Source: Syncephalis plumigaleata
Lineage: Eukaryota > Zoopagomycota > Zoopagomycetes > Zoopagales > Piptocephalidaceae
Length of the DNA: 64,000 bases
Direction: 5' to 3'
Assembly (NCBI GenBank): GCA_025201365.1
Contig: JAIXMF010000001.1
Span: forward strand, 2,418,001 to 2,482,000
The notes beneath the pieces were generated by a model that was not told where the DNA came from, ran no database searches, and was given only the letters and a program-made list of their open reading frames with translations. A program made the position numbers and the translations under genes. Below, piece by piece: positions 48,701 through 57,787 of this stretch. Numbering within the stretch: the first letter of the stretch is position 1; every line of letters starts with the position of its first letter.

Positions 48701-50320
48701 GTCGATATCGTCGTACTGCTGCGTATTCATGGGAATTTCCATTGTTATACCATCCTTTCGATAAATTAACTTGTTTTGAATGATATCTGGTGTAATGGAA
48801 TTTCTCTTCATCCAGTCGATACCTAGAATCAGTAGATGACCTGTTCTTTCGAATACAATGATATCCGCGGGTAAAGTGAGGGGTCCAATACTTATGGGTA
48901 AGTCTTTCACCATATGCCGGGGAGTATGTCGTTGTCCATCTGCGGTGACCAATACTCGATCAACGCGGTGTCTAGGTCGTATACCTAAGTGTGAGACCAA
49001 CGCAGGGCTGATCACCGAGCTGGCAGCTCCAGTATCGATAATTGCCATTACTTCTATACCGTTGATGATTACACGTCGTCGAGCTGAAGTGTAATTGTGA
49101 CCAATTTCATCATCAAGATTGTTGGCATCCATCTCACGTCGTAAAGCTCGTGCTAACTGTTGTCTGATTGCCGGTGATTGGTAAATCAGTTGTGCAATCG
49201 AGATATTTGCTGGCGTCGAACGTAGTTGATCCTCAATCTTGTACGCATTTCTGTCTGTCTCCAAATTTAGATTAGGAGGCATTCGTGGTTGCCGGGGAAC
49301 TCTTGCAGCCACATTTCCTTCTTTCGCTGCGGGGGCTTTCCTTCGTGGTACATCCTTCGCTTGTACCGTTGGTTGCGCAACGTGTGTTGTTGGTACCGTC
49401 TGTTCTTGGATATCCATTTCCATATCGGTAGCAACGGCTTTTCTAGCGTTCTTCCTTGTAGCGGGAATAGCTATATCTCGTTCTTTCCTCTTTCCTAAGG
49501 GGAACAAATCATCTTCATTAGCATCGTTATCTAATAGATTCAGATTTTCTCCTTGTCTCTGGGGACATTCTCGGGCCATATGTCCTTTGCCTTGACAATT
49601 GTAACATCGTCTTTCGCTGAATGAACGCTCATTGTTTCGTTCCGTGGGCTTGCTCTTTTCTTGTACCATGGCTTGTATCATGTTGAGCGACATTTCTTGA
49701 AATCGCTCCATTAGACGTTCCATGCTGGTTTCGAGAGACTGACTCTTGCTTTCTTCGCTCTTGGTCCGACCAATTAACGCTGGTTGGTCGTAGGATGCCT
49801 TGATACTTGGTAAGATATCCTGCGCTTCTAAATCAAGACTTTCTTCTCGCAGTAATAACTCCTTGGCTCGTCGGTATGTATTTGGACCTTCCTTTCGAAA
49901 TTCACGCTTGTACTCCGGTCGAATAGCTTGAGCTAGTAATTCCAACTTGACCTCGTCGCTTGTAATTTCCGCACGCTTGATCAGGCTATCCAATGTGGTG
50001 AGTAGCTCGTCGATGGATTCTTCTTTTCCTTGACGATACGAGAAGAGCTGCCTAGTTGCATGATGTTTATAGCCAACGGTAACATATTTACTACGGAAGG
50101 CATTCTCGAATTCTTGCCAGGTCGTAGTCACTTCTTCGATGGATTCATACCATGCCTCGGCCGTCCCTTCTAAGCTGACTCCTGCCATTGCGATTGCTTG
50201 GTCGTCGAGCCAATTGTTTGCACGTTTGATCTTCTTGAATCGGCTCAGCCATTTCTCGGGGTCTTCACTCTTGCGTCTTCCGAAGGTAGGGGCTTCCATA
50301 CATCCGATCTTGCCGTCCAT
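45779..50320 (-). CDS. gag-pol of LTR element 2
   Basis: A single 1513-codon frame. Capsid-type gag region (AMAGVSLEGTAEAWYESI), one zinc knuckle CYNCQGKGHMAREC, aspartic protease AIIDTGAASSVIS, reverse transcriptase with YRKLNAITRKDKYPLP and VFIDDIIIYS, RNase H from LTTDGSGRGLGAIL, integrase HHCC (HNEGHNGVENTW...CDICQ) and DDE core (TDRGADF, YRPQANGQVERLNRT). The C-terminus is short and without chromodomain. Gag and pol share one frame, unlike the gypsy element at 18.3 kb. Confidence 0.92.
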   Translation of the reverse strand: MDGKIGCMEAPTFGRRKSEDPEKWLSRFKKIKRANNWLDDQAIAMAGVSLEGTAEAWYESIEEVTTTWQEFENAFRSKYVTVGYKHHATRQLFSYRQGKEESIDELLTTLDSLIKRAEITSDEVKLELLAQAIRPEYKREFRKEGPNTYRRAKELLLREESLDLEAQDILPSIKASYDQPALIGRTKSEESKSQSLETSMERLMERFQEMSLNMIQAMVQEKSKPTERNNERSFSERRCYNCQGKGHMARECPQRQGENLNLLDNDANEDDLFPLGKRKERDIAIPATRKNARKAVATDMEMDIQEQTVPTTHVAQPTVQAKDVPRRKAPAAKEGNVAARVPRQPRMPPNLNLETDRNAYKIEDQLRSTPANISIAQLIYQSPAIRQQLARALRREMDANNLDDEIGHNYTSARRRVIINGIEVMAIIDTGAASSVISPALVSHLGIRPRHRVDRVLVTADGQRHTPRHMVKDLPISIGPLTLPADIIVFERTGHLLILGIDWMKRNSITPDIIQNKLIYRKDGITMEIPMNTQQYDDIDPLLEDAPVFAAPDTPPTDTASIETLFEHFSVQNEGVTAVNSQSDSGNDADLDIMDPDDLFGLAVTTPTTAYQPLPEDDRAQLQAVVDDFKDVFAEEIEELGRTTAATHSIDTGDHSPVRIRPYRVPQAMLRQIKEEIEKMKQSGVIEEAQSPWCAPLVPIQKKNGGLRLCVDYRKLNAITRKDKYPLPLIDEIMDALGGSSVYSTLDARSGYWQVPLATEDDRDKTAFAIPGGGFYRFLVMPFGLANAPGTYQRMMERVFADMLWKNVIVFIDDIIIYSKNVDEHLEHLKIALDRCRKVQLQLSPTKCFIGYQGLEYLGFRISAHGLAPTPNKIDAIIHAKPPTNVTTVRSFMGLASYYRRFVEGFATISRPLNRLMRKNTPWSWDEDQIEAFQTLQSKLANAPILRFVDWNLPFVLTTDGSGRGLGAILQQRLPDQKEVVISYASRSLSQAESNYSPTHLEGLAVIWAVKHYRHYLYGRRFTLKTDHSALLSLFKTSEPLTGRLARWQLMLMEYDYDIEHIKGKINPADYLSRHPAPMEQHTDLFAMSFTFYNATRDYVNKMVYPTNATEIERKRLRRIAGKYKVIDDKLYQVINNQEKEVLHEHNAHEEIARIHNEGHNGVENTWRRVKMRFAGIGLYKVVKEVVKGCDICQRNTTTAIRQEPMHSISSSYPFQLLGVDAMGPINPISTSGNRYILTAIDYFTKWPIARATKDITTETVIRFLIEDVVALYGVPQQLITDRGADFTSDLADEFFKYLRIHHTPTTAYRPQANGQVERLNRTLKEQLTKLTNGNLQWDVDLWKALLVIRTMTSATTKFTPSRLLYGYELKTPAVWTLNTNSFIDSEEEYDQRLQSIQYELPKLREVAQENTRIAQIRQKIRYDRTVQPRSFQPNTEVLLRVMVSSSGKFTNLYDGPYKVIRLLHPGTYLISDGKSFDIVHVDRLKPYHEYQQMIPVVRPSQLRSTLRRFRQP

Positions 50321-50409
50321 TGCGATACTTGATGTAGAAATGTAACTAAATATGAAAAATAAATGTCTTAGTCTTAGCTAGAAGAACTCCCTGTAGTGAG
50401 CACCAAAAT

Positions 50410-50909
50410 TGTAACGCGGCAATTTGTTCTGCCTGAAATAATGTTACGATAGATTCGAGAGCTCGTGTTAAGATAAGACACTATGATAAGTTGAGAGAAT
50501 TGTAGAGTAGAGGGTATTGTTCGATGAGTAAGTGTGTGATAAGATAATGTCTTTATTTCGTATAAATGTAAGTACGCTTATATAGCTAGAACAGCTATGA
50601 ATGTAAAGAGGTACCAGCAGTAGATGTGAGTTTGCTACAGCGCATCTTTGCCGAGTTAGTCGAAGATGTACTAGTTCGCGTAGTACTTGTTGATGAGCGG
50701 GAAGCGTAGCATGGCGAATGCTACTTTATGTTGAATCGTCGGGTGGTTGTTGATTGTTTGTGTAAGGGAATAAGAGGCGAGTGGGTGATCGTTATAGATC
50801 CTGACGTAATAATGAGCAAGTGTATCATCACGTGATCAAATCTAGGTGGAGATTCGTTAAAGTGAGGAAATCCTACTGTGAAGTTCATATATCACAGGAG
50901 CGGATTACA
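50410..50909 (-). repeat. 5' LTR of LTR element 2
   Basis: 500 bp; on the minus strand it begins TGTAATCCGC and ends CCGCGTTACA. Confidence 0.92.
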
Positions 50910-50935
50910 TATAACTACAGCCAGTAGCCTCATAT

Positions 50936-51007
50936 GGGGGTATAGCGCAGTGGTAGCGCGCTCGCTTTGCATGCGAGAGGCCACGGGTTCAAACCCCGTT
51001 ACCTCCA
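50936..51007 (+). tRNA. tRNA-Ala (anticodon TGC)
   Basis: 72 nt with all arms paired: acceptor GGGGGTA/TACCTCC with discriminator A, D arm with A box TAGCGCAGTGG, perfect anticodon stem CTCGC/GCGAG around TTTGCAT (anticodon TGC), T arm ACGGG/CCCGT with B box GGTTCAAACCC. No intron. A T7 run follows at once. Confidence 0.97.
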
Positions 51008-51014
51008 TTTTTTT
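51008..51014 (+). terminator. Pol III terminator of tRNA-Ala
   Basis: Seven T residues directly after the tRNA 3' end. Confidence 0.9.
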
Positions 51015-51809
51015 GCTTCTGGTTGCTCTCGATAGCAGTCACTGTAAGACGTTCACACTAGGAGGGTGGAAAGGGAGGTATAAAGCGATAAGTGAGGTCT
51101 TATTAGTATAAGACGCTCACGCAAGTAGAATAGAAATAAGGGACAAAGCGACGAGTGAGGTCTTACGTAGAACGAGATCGTGCGAGAGAACCTTATGACA
51201 CAAACTACACGAACTCAAACAATAAAGCAAGTTACGAATAGTCAGAAGTGTCAAGGAAAAGGTCAATTAATGTTTATTGATATGTGTAACGTCGTTAGTT
51301 TATATACGCAACATACACCGCTCCATGAACGTAGCTCTGCTACGTTCTCTGTATTAAAAGAGACTTCTCCTCGAGTAAGAAGCGCTTAATCGGTAGGAGG
51401 GAGGTGATGTTGAGTAAGATAAATATGGCAACGTTAGTAGTGTTAATGATAGTGTTGATAATGAGAATACTGAAGTTAATGATAGAGATAATAATAATGT
51501 GACTGGTGATGCCGATGATGATACTACTAGCTAGTATCATCATGATCTTCGATGAAATGGGTGAGAGGCGTCACAGTCACTTTTTGCTACTATTTCTAGC
51601 TAATGCTACACGTGTATACAGGAAGGTAAGCGCCATTACAGTTGTGCAACACTTGGTAATGAGTTTAGTTAGATAGTGTAATGATAATGAGAATAATAAG
51701 AATAACTTTAATATGTATGTAATGCCATATAGGCAAGAGAGAGAGAGAGTTACAGCAAAGAAATACGAAATAACTAGAACTCCGTGCGTGTACGTTGGCA
51801 CCTATTCAC
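51015..51809. other. Spacer between tRNA-Ala and NOT3
   Basis: Contains an imperfect ~62-bp tandem duplication (about 51048-51170; both units end in AAAGCGA(T/C)(A/G)AGTGAGGTCTTA). A perfect 9-bp stem hairpin GAACGTAGC-TCT-GCTACGTTC lies near 51327-51347, and a second palindrome around ACTAGCTAGT at about 51525-51540. No gene; possibly remnants of older repeats. Confidence 0.45.
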
Positions 51810-53345
51810 TCATACTAGTTCAGCATCCTCCAAGTACCGATATTCAAATCGGAACTCTGTCTTTTTCCGTTGACACCATGCTCCCTCGTAGTCAAAGTAG
51901 ATGTAGGTGCCCATCTCATACTCGTCGGTAATTGCTACCGGCTCCTCATGTCGCTGGAACCACGTTTGGTATTTTTTATGATAACGCCATGATTTTTTCT
52001 TTAATGATCTTGCCGCTAGATATCTAATTAGGAGAGTAGAATGGCAGTGTCGTTTGTTAGTACTAGCGCTATTACATCACTAACTACTTACTGTTGATAG
52101 GTGCCCTGTTGATAATAGAAGATGAAGAATAAAGCGTCCGAGCTTAGCTTATCAAACAGTAGCGGATTATCGAATAGCGGTGATGGCGTTGTCGGATAAT
52201 AGGCGGGTGTAGGGTGTACATTTTTCGGTATATATTGCTTAGATCTAGTGATGATTCATTGATCGTACATTAATACACTAATAAACACACCTATTTGGTC
52301 GTTAATATTGACACATACCGTTCTGCATCCAGACTACCGGGTAGATAAAGACAGCCTTGATCAAGTATTTGCTGATATTGACCAAGATCATGTCGTGCTC
52401 GTGCTTTTTGTTTTGCCGTTTCAAATGTAGCAATTAAATCGGCTAAAGCGGCCGATGGCGGTTGATCTGCTCCAGCTGGTATTTTGGCACGTATTGCACT
52501 TGGTGCATTTGCATCTTTAACTGCTGTCGATTCCGTGGATGTAGTCGTATCCGGATGAGTAATTGTTGTCAAATTAGGTGATGTCTATAGTCAATTGCGT
52601 AAATGATATAAACAGCTAGTAGTTAGCATATCCATTATTATAGCGTTAGAGCATTTTTCTACCTTAATAGAATCCTTTGATATATTACTTGAAATCGAGT
52701 CAGTACTTGTTGTCATTTTCATGCTAGTTGCCGTACTAGTCTCATTGACTTTATTGTTATTGGTTTTTGCTGATGCTGATTGTTTACCAACCGCTATAAG
52801 TAACGAATAAACAAGCCTATTAGCAATTATGATAGAAAGGCGTATTAATTATAATACTTACTGCCTGCTACTACATCAGCAATTGTAGGTCCGGATGCCT
52901 TGATACTTGACGGTTTTACGATCGATGTAGTACTATTGGTGCTATTGTTATTAAGAGAAGCTTGCGCTGTAACCGAATACAACTGAGCTGTCGTTTGTTT
53001 ACGAGCAGGTGAAGGTGCAGCTGACGTGTTACTTGCTGGTGAAGGAGAATCCGGTCGATCTATATGCGTAACAGTGGGCGTAGAACCACGACTGATATCT
53101 AATAATGATAAACAAACGAGTAAACAAACGCTGAATTTCGCTATACATCAATTACTGAATTGACTAGTACTTACTTTGAGCCAAGTCTTTTGCCGATTTA
53201 CGCGATGAGGGCGGTTCTAGTCATAGAATAAGTGTACACGTCCTATTTCCATTACTGCTGAATACGTACCTTTTGGTGCTAGTGATCCACCACTTGATGC
53301 TTTAACTAGGGTCAACTTGGTAGATCCTGATTCGACTACCACCTA

Positions 53346-53387
<42 letters not shown>

Positions 53388-54663
53388 AGACTGATGATTA
53401 ATAACAACAACAATGTCTTTGCATTACCTCTGTGGATTTACGAGGTGACGCGTCTAGCTTGATATCATCGGTCGATTTGTCCATCTATTTATCATGTTAT
53501 CAACGCGTGCAACGAATGTCAAATCAGTCTACGCGACTTACTGTAAGTTCTTTAACTAATATCCGCAATGTACGTTAGTTAGCCGTAGAATTACTTACAC
53601 GCATGTTACTTACTATCGGATACCGATCCATGACTACTCTGGAGATCTTCATTCATGCCAATGGCGTAAAGCTCCTCTTCCGCCTCCAGGTTAAGTTCAT
53701 CGTAAATCTCTTCATCTTCCGCAAAGTCCGGATCCTAGTATCCATTTAGTACCATTTAGTAAGCTACAGTTCTTGCTACTATGAATCATTTAATCTACCT
53801 GATTATTCTCGGCATAGTATTCAACATCGTCTCGAATGCGTTGAACCTGACATACAAAGTGATTATAAGCATTCCCTCTACGGATATCGCTCTACCATCA
53901 TCAATGCTTACTTGGTCCGATGTCACATTGCCGTTCTCCAATAAGCGTAATATTAATTCTAGTCGTCCCATATGCCACTTGTGTCGTTGCACGCAGTCGT
54001 CGATCGCCGATATACGCTCGTATTTCTCTGAGGACTTTTTGTTTTTACGCAGTCCCACTTGTAATCGCTCTGCTTCCGCCTCAAGTCCATCAATCTGCGT
54101 GCTTAGATCCTCTACGGTACGCGTGATCCAATTCGATATCTCCTGTTTTTCCTTATCCTTGGGGTCCATACGAGCCGCTAGGGTAAGTCCTTCCTTGGAA
54201 AACGCTTTTGTCTTCATTTCTTTCTCGCACGCCTTAAACAATTCCATTTTCTATAGTGGAATGCGTCATGAGTAAGTGTGAACTCGTTTACTCGCCTCGT
54301 CATTCAGCGCGTATGCCACGCCAACCCGCTTACCTGCTCAATTAGTCGTCGCTGATCTACTAGTGGTGTTTTGTCCTTGATTTCACTGGACGAAATCCAA
54401 TTCTTAATTTGATCGCGTAATCGTTGCAACTTCTTAATTTCCTTCTTCAGGTCCTGTTCATGTTTCTCCTTTTGATTGAAATTGTCCGAGCCTTCCAACT
54501 TGCGAAATATCGCATCAAACGTCTCCACACCCTCAGAGACCTTTTTAAAGACGCGGTCGATTTCCGCTTAATGAATTGTAAGGTGTCAGCACTGGCGCTG
54601 TTCATAATACGTGTGTCTCTATCCTCATTCCCCTGCCTCACCCTGTAGTTTTCTACTTGCCAT
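51810..54663 (-). CDS. NOT3: CCR4-NOT complex subunit NOT3/NOT5 (13 exons)
   Basis: Exons: 54663-54642, 54566-54334, 54250-53912, 53846-53799, 53734-53624, 53484-53428, 53342-53270, 53216-53175, 53098-52862, 52793-52663, 52584-52319, 52244-52092, 52023-51810; all phases agree, 641 residues. The N-terminus [20 protein letters not shown] and [20 protein letters not shown] is the Not3/Not5 coiled-coil domain that monitors ribosome E-site state and decay coupling. [17 protein letters not shown] follows it. The C-terminal NOT box is present: [56 protein letters not shown] and the end [10 protein letters not shown]. The first exon is 22 nt. The middle is Ser/Thr-rich and disordered. Confidence 0.93.
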
Positions 54664-55021
54664 GGCGGATAATAGCGAAAATAACAATTAAATAAACGAT
54701 AATGAAGAAATAATGCTTGTGCACAACTAGAAGCAATGCCTCGACTGCTACATATACAAGATGTATACTGCCCGAGAAAGTATAGATGAATCGATGGAAG
54801 AATGATTATAAAAGAGAAAGTGCGATTGAAGATTGAAGATACGGGTGCAACTGTGTTTGTGTGTTCACTTTTATTCTCCTTCATTTTCCCATTAACAGGA
54901 TGATAATAATAATTAGTTACTATGACATTTCACTTCAGTTCAGTCACTCTAGATGTCTCTACATTATTGATTATCCAAACTACATAATAAATCATTGTAC
55001 TATTGTAATGGTCATAATAGG
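54664..55021. other. Spacer between gene B and NOT3
   Basis: AT-rich promoter region of NOT3 and 3' flank of gene B; no gene supported. Confidence 0.45.
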
Positions 55022-55186
55022 ACATATTTATTCAATAACTGATTGAATGATGATCTTGTAGATATATTTCTTGGTCCAAGGAATAATGACTTGAATGACA
55101 TGGACACTAAATGAGGATCTTGCACCAATACATTCTTGACTTGAATACCTATATCTATATCTACTTGATGATGCCCTTGGCTTGTC
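55022..55186 (-). other. Terminal (largely 3' UTR) exon of microexon gene B
   Basis: Starts after the acceptor GATTACAG; homologous over ~140 nt to the terminal exon of gene A and ends at the same TTATTGAATAAAT poly(A) signal. The full-length reading stops before it. Splicing exon 1 straight to it would give GQAKGIIK and a stop. Confidence 0.6.
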
Positions 55187-55240
55187 CTGTAATCATAGTT
55201 AAATCATACTGGTTTAAGCGTAGCTCTTTTTCAAACTCAC

Positions 55241-56529
55241 ATTTACCACTTTATGTTGCCATTATACGCAAAATGAGCGATACCGCGGTTAACGCATTAT
55301 TCGCTGTTGTGATCATGCTAACTTACGTGCTATTACGGGTACACACAATCGTAAATAAACGATGAATTCCGTTGACGTTAGCATGGTCTACATTGCAATT
55401 GGCATACCAACTTACCCACTAGCATTTATATAATCGCGCACACATCGCATGCCATATTGTATAATTAGTGCATTACGTGGGATAGTCGAAAGTTTAGCTT
55501 ACAAACTATGGCATGCGGCCATGTACGCGATAGGTGCCACATTTGTAATTAGCATAATGTACAAACTGTCATTGGAATGCGCACTTACATTCTGTTATCA
55601 ATGAGCATGCGTGAATCGTATACCGTATTGCAATGAGTATGTGGAAATAGTATAATCAAAGTGATAACTTACTTTCTATGATACGTCATCATCGATGAAT
55701 CGTCAATTATATTAGAATTAGCCTATTGTGGATTACAAACAAAAGAAATGACTTACCGGCTACCACATATGTGATTATTGATGGATTATGTATCACGTTG
55801 CAATATTAGCACATCATTGGGTATAGCACGTATGCCAACTTACATTTCGCTATACATAAGCACACACACACACACACATACACACGAAACGTATGTCACA
55901 ACATGGTTAGTGTATCGTAGCGTGTAATCCTAATAATAACTTACGGTCTATTATAGATAATTATACACGAGTTGTATGCCAATGTTACGGTCAGTACATT
56001 GAGTATTGCCAATAGAATGCCAGCTTACCTTTTTCTATAAAATTACGTTCGAGTTATTTGTCGCATTCTTGATTGTTAGCGTAGTATAGATTGAAGCAGA
56101 ACTAGCAACTTACAAGCTGATATGCGTGATATCATTACATAAATTGAGAATCACAGCACAGTAAGTTTCTCTTAGGCCATATTAGCTGGAATACTAACTT
56201 ACATTCTAGCATGCAGAATTACACGATCATTGTGTTATTTCCCGATCTGATTAGCAACGCATCATACACGATAATCCGGGTGTTGACTTACCTCCTATTA
56301 CGTATAATTAAGTATACGTGTAGTATTCCTCTATCGTTAGCGTATGCTCTCTTTATATTCCCGCAAGTCTATCTACTCACTGGTACTTCTAAATGTATTA
56401 CACAACGGTTAGTGTACTTGGGTGTATAGACATTGCATTGACCTACCATCTATCCATGGAGCAAACACAAAAAAATGTTACATAACGGTTAGTATGCTTA
56501 ATATTCCTATAGAATGGCAGACTTGCCAG
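55241..56529 (-). repeat. Tandem intron-microexon cassettes of gene B (period ~86 bp)
   Basis: Microexons (minus strand): 56529-56527 CTG (GC donor); 56449-56447 ATG; 56388-56381 AAGTACCA; 56294-56292 GAG; 56205-56203 AAT; 56116-56114 CTT; 56034-56029 AAAAAG; 55947-55945 ACC; 55849-55844 CGAAAT; 55759-55757 CCG; 55675-55673 AAA; 55591-55589 AAT; 55505-55503 TTT; 55418-55416 TGG; 55329-55327 CAC; 55248-55241 TGGTAAAT. Spacing is 66-101 bp, mostly 84-89. Nearly every intron has a CTAAY- or CTNAY-type branch site. Intron bodies are more diverged than in gene A, with a CA repeat in one. Confidence 0.75.
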
Positions 56530-56837
56530 CTAATACATAGCTATTAATCAGTTAAAACAATCCAGTTTTATTATTGTGACATACCACGGCGTTCTAGTGA
56601 GCGGAAAGCAGCAGGCGGAACATGATCACGACGCTCTAATGATCGAAAAGCAGCAGGAGGGACGTGGTCACGGCGACTTAATGGACTCAAGGCAGGAGGT
56701 AAAATATAATCTCGGCGTTCTAATGATCTGAAGGCGGCAGGCGGAACATGATCACGGCGATTTAATAGAGGAGTAGCATCGGCTATAGTCAAACCAGCTA
56801 CCATGGCGATGGCGGTAATAACGACAGAAAACTTCAT
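55243..56837 (-). CDS. Microexon peptide gene B: signal peptide, RR-separated repeats, 20-residue peptide from 16 microexons
   Basis: Exon 1 (56837-56585) codes a signal peptide (MKFSVVITAIAMVAGLT), NRR, then four 14-residue units ending in RR: DHVPPAAFRSLERR three times and DYILPPALSPLSRR once. Then one G before a GTATGT donor. Sixteen microexons follow (3, 3, 8, 3, 3, 3, 6, 3, 6, then six of 3, and 8 nt). The first 8-nt exon sets phase 0; the last, TGGTAAAT, holds the TAA (55245-55243). Predicted final peptide: ADEVPENLKK then TRNPKNFWHW; 104 residues in all. Kexin at the RR sites would also free up to four 12-residue peptides. The layout recalls fungal pheromone or Kex2-processed repeat precursors. 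Paralogue of gene A by signal exon, scaffold and 3' exon. Confidence 0.7.
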
Positions 56838-57787
56838 ATTGATATAGGTGATAATGGTAATATCTCTCTTTGATATTGATCGACTAAGAAGAAGAAATGC
56901 TATAGTTGGATGGAATGCTAGTAAAGAACCTTTTCTGAATGAGTGAGTTTGATATGGATTATGAGCATCGTTGGCATCGTCAATCGCATCCTATTTATAC
57001 AAGTAATAACAATCAATGGATGTTTGTAAACAAGTAGTCACAACTATTCTCTGTCTTACTCTTGTTTTCTACAAAGTCCTCTCTTTGTTTAGACAATTAT
57101 ACTGAACCCTTACTAGATATAGCTAGTTATAAATAGTATAACATAATTGACTAACAATAAAGAAGCGTTGTTGTTTGTTTTATCTCATCATTGTCGCATA
57201 GCAAAATCTTTGTCTGATTAGTAGCAATTGTTTAGTTTGTAGATTGCCTTGATACTTTACATCATGGCATTGCATCTCTTTGTCTTTCTTTCTTTTTTGT
57301 CTTTCTGTTTCAACATTGTCTACCACTAAAGTAATAATTTATTGTTTTCAATGCTGATGCTATTTTTAGTAATTATTCACTATACTTAACAAACAGGAAT
57401 ACATTCATCATCATTATCTTGCACTAAAGAAATATAAAAGAACAAACAACATCATACTATTACTAGCAATGGACATACAATAATTAAGCACATATTGAAT
57501 GGAAATACTACTATTTGTATTAAGAATAATAATAATTAAAGGTGGGCAATCGAGGAATAGATAGAAATAGATAGAAATAGATAGATAGATAGCGAAAGAG
57601 TAGCAACCATTCCAATGAAAAGTAAGAACAAAATAGTGTGATGACAGAGAAGCGTAACACAGAATGTAAAAGAGAATTAATAGGAAACGCTTTACTACTG
57701 ATTGTATCGATGTATAAGGTAAGAGAGCGAAAGAAAAAGACATTTTCCTTCTCTCTTCTCATTATAAACGTATATATTGATCTACGC
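56838..57787. other. Spacer between the chitin synthase and gene B
   Basis: Gene B promoter plus chitin synthase 3' flank; AT-rich, with a short ATAG repeat near 57560-57595. No gene supported. Confidence 0.45.

Larger units (their letters stand above)
45251..50909 (-). mobile_element. Ty3/gypsy-type LTR retrotransposon 2, looks whole
   Basis: Two 500-bp LTRs (TG...CA on either strand) that appear identical by eye. Flanked by a 4-bp direct repeat TATA (45247-45250, 50910-50913). A TGGTGCTCACTAC stretch just inside the 5' LTR (minus strand) is the likely primer-binding site. One long gag-pol frame. No chromodomain. Its 5' end lies 22 bp (after the target copy) upstream of an intact tRNA-Ala gene. 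Young by LTR identity. Confidence 0.93.

Noticed and set aside
51327-51347. Solo LTR or attachment site at the 9-bp hairpin after tRNA-Ala
   Set aside because: A hairpin alone without repeat ends or a target duplication is not enough.
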